Positions 59,444 through 64,000 of a DNA stretch of 64,000 bases are shown here, piece by piece (positions within the stretch are counted from its first letter, which is position 1; every line of letters begins with the position of its first letter). The DNA is from Limosilactobacillus fermentum (GTDB lineage: Bacteria > Bacillota > Bacilli > Lactobacillales > Lactobacillaceae). A program made the translations under genes and the position numbers. The stretch is from positions 62,001 to 126,000 of the forward strand of contig NZ_CP040910.1 in NCBI RefSeq assembly GCF_013394085.1, in the 5' to 3' direction. A model generated the notes under the pieces. It saw nothing but the letters and a program-made list of their open reading frames with translations. It was not told the DNA's origin and did no database searches.

Positions 59444-60497
59444 GGCAGATTGCAAGAAATAACTTGAACGAATTTAGTGACGTAGATTAAGCAAGAAGAT
59501 CTCGATTGGTGTGTGCCAGTTAAGACATTTAAGTGGTCGGGAATTCAGATACCAATTGATTTGAACCAGCTGGCGATCGCTCAGCTCTTCAATGGCTTGT
59601 CCCTTGGGAATAAACCGTCGCAAAACTCGGTTACGGTTCTCATTACTACCACGTTCATGTGGTGAATAAGCATGGGCAAAATAAACCTGAGTACCTGTTA
59701 GCTGTTCAATTGTCTGATAGTTAGCGAACTCTTTACCATGATCCACGGTAAGCGTCTTGAGCTTGTCTTGAAGTTGACTAGCTAGTTCAAGTACGGCTTG
59801 AGTCATGGACTGACTGTCGCGACCATGGAGCCGTTTAACAATTGTCAGGCGACTCTTACGTTCCACAAAAGTAGCCACAGCCTGACCTTTACGTTTGCCA
59901 GAAAGTACGGTATCAGCTTCAAAGTGGCCGAATTCCTGGCGAGTTTCGACTTTATGAGGCCGCTCCTCAATGGAGCGGCCGTGATTGAACGTACCACGCT
60001 TTTCTTTAGCACGATGACGACGAATTCCATGATCAGGCAAATCGGGCAACTGTATATCAAGCCAGCCTTGATCAATCCAGTTATAGACCGTCTTGTAGGT
60101 AATCCCCACCACATGGGCAACTTGTTCAGGGGACCACTTCTGGACTTGAATCTTTTCCTCGACCAAGTGTTTAAGGTTTTTAGTGAGCGAAGACTTCCGC
60201 CCCCGTTGACTAACCTTTCGTTCAAAGTCAGTCTGCGCTAGCCCAGCCTGGTACTCACTATTTAGCCGGTGAAGTTCGTTAAAGATGGTGGTCTTACTAA
60301 AGCCTAAGTAGTTAGCGATGTATCGCAAGGAACGTCCTTCATTATGAAGCGTTTCAATGACAACACGGTTCTGGAATGATAAAATAGTGGTGCTCATCAA
60401 GGTCCTTCTTTCTAATGGATTGTGTGGTAACACCATTAAAGACCTTGATGGGTTTTTCTGTCCACTTAAATGTTCAACTTAAATTTTACAATCTGCC
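59444..60497. mobile_element. IS30-family insertion sequence
   Basis: About 1054 bp. Imperfect terminal inverted repeats: GGCAGATTGCAAGAAATAAC at the left end and, inverted, GGCAGATTGTAAAATTTAAG at the right end, with matching TTGAAC further in. Flanked by TTTA on both sides (59440-59443 and 60498-60501), a likely target duplication. It contains one intact transposase gene on the minus strand, so it may still be active. Confidence 0.85.
59474..60397 (-). CDS. IS30-family transposase
   Basis: DDE transposase of 307 residues. Two N-terminal helix-turn-helix parts (LRYIANYLGFSKTTIFNEL and WSPEQVAHVVGITYKTVYNW) precede the catalytic domain: first Asp in FGHFEADTVLSGKRKGQAV, second Asp in LTVDHGKEFANY, and Glu in SPHERGSNENRNRVLRRFIP. 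The ATG at 60397 with AAGGACC upstream was chosen; a longer frame begins outside the usual start. Its stop lies inside the left inverted repeat, as is common in this family. Confidence 0.94.
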   Translation of the reverse strand: MSTTILSFQNRVVIETLHNEGRSLRYIANYLGFSKTTIFNELHRLNSEYQAGLAQTDFERKVSQRGRKSSLTKNLKHLVEEKIQVQKWSPEQVAHVVGITYKTVYNWIDQGWLDIQLPDLPDHGIRRHRAKEKRGTFNHGRSIEERPHKVETRQEFGHFEADTVLSGKRKGQAVATFVERKSRLTIVKRLHGRDSQSMTQAVLELASQLQDKLKTLTVDHGKEFANYQTIEQLTGTQVYFAHAYSPHERGSNENRNRVLRRFIPKGQAIEELSDRQLVQINWYLNSRPLKCLNWHTPIEIFLLNLRH

Positions 60498-60514
60498 TTT
60501 ACCAATTAAAGGAA

Positions 60515-60557
60515 AATAAAAAGGCTTCGCACCCGAAAATGCGAAGCCTTTATTTAT
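60515..60557 (+). terminator. terminator of the interrupted permease gene
   Basis: AAAGGCTTCGCA / TGCGAAGCCTTT with A and T runs, 10 bases after the original stop codon. Confidence 0.85.
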
Positions 60558-60570
60558 TCTTGGATGTTAG

Positions 60571-60860
60571 GTAACGTGCTAACCCACGGCCCGTTTCGGA
60601 GGTTGGGTCGCACTTCCCCCATAACGTGCTCCCCAACCACAGACCTAGTGGCTAAGTCTGGTCACAGAACACCACCTAGGCGGCAACCCCCGCCCTAGCT
60701 TAGTCCAACGGCCCATTTGGAGGTTGGTCCGCACTTTTCCCATAACGTGCTCCCCAACCGCAGACCTAGTGGCTAAGTCTGGTCACAGAACACCGCTGAC
60801 GCGCTAACCTGTGCCCTATCCTTAGCCCACGGCCTGCTTAATAGGCTGGGTCGCACTTCC
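60571..60860 (-). repeat. tandem hairpin repeats, copies I (partial), J and K
   Basis: Three reverse-oriented units in a row: I (60571-60617), J (60621-60737) and K (60741-60860). J and K are near-identical over TAACGTGCTCCCCAACC and GACCTAGTGGCTAAGTCTGG, and differ in the apical and 3' arms. K ends on the stop codon of the next minus-strand gene. Confidence 0.8.
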
Positions 60861-61252
60861 TATTCTTTAAGGTATTTATTCCGAATTAACAGCTCCCGCG
60901 ACGCTTGATCAGCGGGGCGCCACCCTTTATCAAAGAGCCGTTGGAAGTACAGCCGGTTGTAGATCAGGGTGAAAATTAACGAGGACCAGGGGAAGCCCAG
61001 CAACCAGGGGAGGTTAAAGACCAGGCCGACGAGGGCAATGTTGGCAGCCGTGACCAGGATCAAGGCAAAGTTATAGTAATCCCCCCGAAACAGGGCCGGG
61101 AGCGGGCCAAACCAAAAGGTGGTCCAGGAGATGCCAACCTTAGCGATCCGGATGTCGCCGGTATCGTTGGTGACCTTGGCGTAGTTAGGTGGGGTCGGGA
61201 GATTTTTTAAAAAGTCTTGATTATTATTTTGGTTGCCAAATGGGTTTTGCAT
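60860..61252 (-). CDS. small membrane protein (DUF2628-like)
   Basis: A 130-residue protein with a polar N-terminus (MQNPFGNQNNNQDFLKNLP) and two membrane segments (FALILVTAANIALVGLVF and LPWLLGFPWSSLIFTLIY). The segment SWTTFWFGPLPALFRGDYY resembles the DUF2628/HrgC-type integral membrane proteins, whose role is unknown. I chose the ATG at 61252, with AAGGAGGGCGCC upstream; the longer frame runs into the divergent gene. It is divergent from the glycosyltransferase pair. Confidence 0.75.
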   Translation of the reverse strand: MQNPFGNQNNNQDFLKNLPTPPNYAKVTNDTGDIRIAKVGISWTTFWFGPLPALFRGDYYNFALILVTAANIALVGLVFNLPWLLGFPWSSLIFTLIYNRLYFQRLFDKGWRPADQASRELLIRNKYLKE

Positions 61253-61394
61253 GGCGCCCTCCTTGTTATTCTTAGACCTTAATCTTATCATAAACCCGCC
61301 GCGGGCCCCAACAATCTTCCCTCCACTGCAAGGGGGTGGGATCCATGTTAGAATGAAGCCAACTGCCGTTTTGCGATTAGGAAGGACGACGAAA

Positions 61395-62933
61395 ATGCTA
61401 TTTTTCTTTAATGATAATATCCAAGAAAACAAATCCGGGATTGAGCATGCCCAAATCAAGCGGCTAAATCTCTTTAAAAAATTTAACCAGCCGGCCAAGA
61501 TTGTGATTCGCCAGTACTCCAACGAATTGCATCACGTTACCAATGCGGCCGGAATTGACGATGCCGACCTGGTCAACCTCTTCGACTACTTTCAAGAGGC
61601 CCGCCTGGTCAAGGCGAAGAAGGTGACCTTACAAGACCTAACCTTTGACCCCCGCTGGAAGCGCCGCGCCGACGGGGTTAGTTACAACTACTATGATGGC
61701 GACCGGCGGGTGATTTACGTGCGCCGCCACCAGCGTGACAAGCACGTGATGAACGTTCAATACTTTGACCGCTTCGGCAAGTTGGTTAAGGTCAGTTGGT
61801 ACGACAACCGGGGCTTTTTGTCGGTGGACCAGCTCTATGACTGGAGCAACCAGATCACGGTCCAAAACTACTTCACCCCGACCCACCGGCTGGCGATGAC
61901 GGCCACCACCACCTTAGATAAGCGGCAAAAGGAAACGACCGTCTACCACCTTTACGATTACCAAGGCCAAGACCTTCAGTTTGCAAACTTTGACGAGCTG
62001 ACCCGCTTCTTTTACGACCAGATCGCAAACGACCGGGAGCTGACCGGACCGGGTCCAGTCGGCTGCATCGTCGACCGCTCCTACGAACTGGGCTGGGCGG
62101 TTTTGAACATGAAAACCCGCATCTTCCGGGTCCTCCAGTTACATAACGACCACGTTAACAACCCGGCCGACATGCTTCACTCGCCGTTAAACTACAACTA
62201 CGATTGGGGCTTGCGCCACTTAAGTGAGTGGGACGGGGTGATCGCCCTGACGCCGTCGCAACAAGTTGACGTCACTGACCGCTTCGGTAAGGTCGCCAAG
62301 AAGGTTTACCGGGTGCCGGGGGCGATTGTGCCCGATGAACGCCTGGCCGCCAAGCACATTCCGATGAAAAAGCGCCACCGCCATGAGGTGATCGTGATCG
62401 CCCGCCTGTCGCCGGAAAAGCAACAGGACCACCTTTTAGAGGTCTGGCCACAGATTCTAAAGGCGGTGCCCGACGCCCAGTTAAACCTGTGGGGTTATTC
62501 CAACGACAACTTCGACCAAAAGCTCAAGCAGATGGTTAAAGACGAGCACTTGGAAAAGTCGGTTCACTTCCGCGGTTACACGACCGACGTGGGTAAGGTT
62601 AACGACGAGGCCCAACTAATGGTGCTGCCGTCCAGCGCCGAGGGCTTGCCGCTGTCCTTAGTTGAGGGCCAATCGCACGGGCTGCCAATCGTGGCTAACG
62701 ACATTAAATACGGGCCGCGCGACATCATCGTTGACGGCCAGGACGGGATCTTAACCCAAAACGGCGATAAAGCGGGGCTGGCCGCGGCGATCATCGACCT
62801 CTTAGAAGATGATGACAAGCGCCAACGGTTCAGCGACCAGGCCTACCAGGACAGCGAGCGCTATTCGGAGGCCAACGTGATGAAGTTGTGGCAAGAAATC
62901 ATTGACGACATGAACGAGGGGGCGGCAAAATAA
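61395..62933 (+). CDS. GT4 glycosyltransferase, GtfA/TagE-like
   Basis: A 512-residue enzyme with an N-terminal DUF1975-type domain and a C-terminal GT-B domain. The nucleotide-sugar site is VIARLSPEKQQDHLLEVWPQ, and the E-x7-E motif is SSAEGLPLSLVEGQSHGLPI. Relatives are GtfA of the accessory Sec locus, which glycosylates Ser-rich adhesins, and TagE, which glucosylates teichoic acid. ATG 61395 has AGGAAGGACGACG upstream; the longer frame overlaps the divergent gene. Its stop overlaps the next gene's start, so the two work as a pair. Confidence 0.85.
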   Translation: MLFFFNDNIQENKSGIEHAQIKRLNLFKKFNQPAKIVIRQYSNELHHVTNAAGIDDADLVNLFDYFQEARLVKAKKVTLQDLTFDPRWKRRADGVSYNYYDGDRRVIYVRRHQRDKHVMNVQYFDRFGKLVKVSWYDNRGFLSVDQLYDWSNQITVQNYFTPTHRLAMTATTTLDKRQKETTVYHLYDYQGQDLQFANFDELTRFFYDQIANDRELTGPGPVGCIVDRSYELGWAVLNMKTRIFRVLQLHNDHVNNPADMLHSPLNYNYDWGLRHLSEWDGVIALTPSQQVDVTDRFGKVAKKVYRVPGAIVPDERLAAKHIPMKKRHRHEVIVIARLSPEKQQDHLLEVWPQILKAVPDAQLNLWGYSNDNFDQKLKQMVKDEHLEKSVHFRGYTTDVGKVNDEAQLMVLPSSAEGLPLSLVEGQSHGLPIVANDIKYGPRDIIVDGQDGILTQNGDKAGLAAAIIDLLEDDDKRQRFSDQAYQDSERYSEANVMKLWQEIIDDMNEGAAK

Positions 62934-64000
62934 TGAATTTCTTCGTTAACCAATACCTGGTAACTAAAAACTCGAGCATTGAACACGCCGAACTAAAGCG
63001 GCTGGCCCTCTTCAACGGTCACGAGCCCGGGTCGGCTAAGCTCTTGACCCAGGACTTTGCACCGACTTTGGATCAGACCTTAGAGCGGTTTGGTTTACAG
63101 CGCGACGCCGTTATTAACATGTTCGACTTTTTTGCGGGCACCACCGACTACGTGGGGGCGCCCTTAAAAGTCGACGGCCTGGCCTATGACGGCGACTTGC
63201 AGATGGGGACCGGGAACAACTTTCGCGAGTTAAAGCGCGGGGGCCGGCTGGTCAGCGAGGTTCACTTCATTGGCGGGACGGTCGCCCAGGTGGGTAACGT
63301 CGATTACTTCGACGACGCCGGCAACCTGACCCTGCGCCAAATCTACGACCTGCGCGGTTTCTTGGCGGTTAACCAGTACTACGGCCGGGCGGGCGAACTT
63401 TTTTACGAACGCTATCAGCGCCCGGACGGCACCGTTTACCTGGAGCGCTACTACGTCCAGTCAACCGAAAACACACCGATCAACTCGCTCAACGTCTTAA
63501 AGGACTACCAGGGGCGCGACCGCTTCTTCTATGACCAAGAGGGACTCTTCACCTTCTTCTTGGACGAGGTTAACCGGGCCTTTGGCGAAAACAACCGCTT
63601 CTTTGCCGACCGGCCGGCCGTGGCGATCAACCCAATTTTGAACATGACCAGCAAGGTCAAGCGTTACTTGTGGCTGGCGATGCGGGCGGTGGACGACGGC
63701 CAAGACCTAGCAACCGGTAGCCTAGACACGATGGTCGACGCCGCCTTGCAACACGGCCGCAAGTGGACCGGGGTGGTGGTTGCCACCGCAGCCCAAGCCG
63801 CCGACCTGAAGCCGCGCCTGCCGAAGGGACTCAAGTGCTACGTGGTTAATAACTCCCCGGTTAAAGTCGACCGAACGCCGATCTTGATTCAGGACCGGCC
63901 GGCCCAACGCGTGATTGCCGTCGGGCGGCTGGGCGCCGACAAGCAAACCGACCAGCTAATCGACCTCTTCGCCCGGGTTCACACCGTCCGGCCTAAGGCG
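62933..64000 (+). CDS. second glycosyltransferase-like protein, GtfB-like (cut by window end)
   Basis: The reading frame is open from ATG 62933 (overlapping the previous stop, TAATGA) to the end of the window, about 356 codons. The start MNFFVNQYLVTKNSSIEHAE and ELKRLALFNGHE parallel the first protein's SGIEHAQIKRLNLF, so the two arose by duplication. The visible part has the DUF1975-like N-terminus and the beginning of a GT-B C-domain (VIAVGRLGADKQTDQLIDLF). In known pairs GtfB is a non-catalytic partner of GtfA. The E-x7-E region is beyond the window, so activity cannot be judged. Confidence 0.8.
   Translation, partial: MNFFVNQYLVTKNSSIEHAELKRLALFNGHEPGSAKLLTQDFAPTLDQTLERFGLQRDAVINMFDFFAGTTDYVGAPLKVDGLAYDGDLQMGTGNNFRELKRGGRLVSEVHFIGGTVAQVGNVDYFDDAGNLTLRQIYDLRGFLAVNQYYGRAGELFYERYQRPDGTVYLERYYVQSTENTPINSLNVLKDYQGRDRFFYDQEGLFTFFLDEVNRAFGENNRFFADRPAVAINPILNMTSKVKRYLWLAMRAVDDGQDLATGSLDTMVDAALQHGRKWTGVVVATAAQAADLKPRLPKGLKCYVVNNSPVKVDRTPILIQDRPAQRVIAVGRLGADKQTDQLIDLFARVHTVRPKA

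Larger units (their letters stand above)
59056..60509 (+). pseudogene. C-terminal remnant of a polytopic permease, split by an IS30 element
   Basis: From 59056 to 59443 the reading frame encodes about 130 residues with four hydrophobic segments (LSWGLLFVIPVVIVLLALLG, LVSITLLGQVLLTS, WFGLWFLLLSTVVIYFF). It is preceded by an in-frame stop and has no proper start, so the N-terminal part is lost. The IS at 59444-60497 interrupts the last codons. Joining the flanks across the TTTA target duplication restores YFFTN and a stop at 60507-60509, right before a terminator. I cannot name the transporter family. Confidence 0.75.

Noticed and set aside
60571-60860. Three tandem repeats at 60571-60860 as a CRISPR array
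   Set aside because: Units are about 120 bp and structured, with no short identical repeats and no unique spacers.

Overview
The window comes from the origin-proximal part of a heterofermentative lactobacillus chromosome, most likely Limosilactobacillus (L. fermentum-like). Reasons: GC-rich codon third positions, the dnaN-recF-gyrB-gyrA start, the walRKHIJ-htrA-rlmH block, RexBA in place of RecBCD, ClpL, and a maltose phosphorylase operon. The species name is inference. The window opens inside dnaN, so dnaA and the usual oriC should lie just upstream, out of view.

Layout. 1-6423: replication start genes (dnaN end, S4-domain yaaA, recF, gyrB, gyrA). 6500-12022: rpsF-ssb-rpsR, then gdpP-rplI-dnaB. 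12106-14177: an MFS exporter, a small CxxC protein, the first copy of an intergenic repeat, and two identical tRNA-Lys(CTT) genes. 14345-22170: the WalRK cell-wall regulon core with htrA and rlmH. Between htrA and rlmH lies a dense DnaA-box cluster. 22379-28569: an Rrf2 regulator, a LacI regulator and a maltose transport/phosphorolysis operon (MFS symporter, maltose phosphorylase, beta-phosphoglucomutase) with a visible operator over its -35 box. 28652-33760 is mostly minus strand: a decayed ABC exporter, a choloylglycine-hydrolase family enzyme, an alpha/beta hydrolase, and an operon of a D-2-hydroxyacid dehydrogenase and a class I aminotransferase. That operon sits behind an unassigned structured leader with a terminator and a matching antiterminator. 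34109-38288: a small putative DNA-binding protein, clpL and cardiolipin synthase. 38770-46527: rexB-rexA. 46527-53528: an aldo/keto reductase, a membrane GDPD, an ArsC/Spx-like protein, an ABC-2 exporter with a divergent TetR, and guaC. 53725-59022: purA, an aldehyde dehydrogenase, and a shortened pyr cluster (pyrR-pyrF-pyrE) with two PyrR attenuators. 59056-60557: a permease remnant interrupted by an IS30-family element. 60860-64000: a small membrane protein and a GtfA/GtfB-like glycosyltransferase pair, the second cut by the window end.

The strongest unexplained signals are: (1) a family of about 12 full or partial intergenic hairpin repeats, several joined by a conserved linker to a rho-independent terminator, with paired changes in the stems; (2) an orphan riboswitch-like leader before the aminotransferase operon; (3) nine DnaA-box-like sites in about 260 bp between htrA and rlmH. 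There is no CRISPR array, rRNA or prophage in the window.
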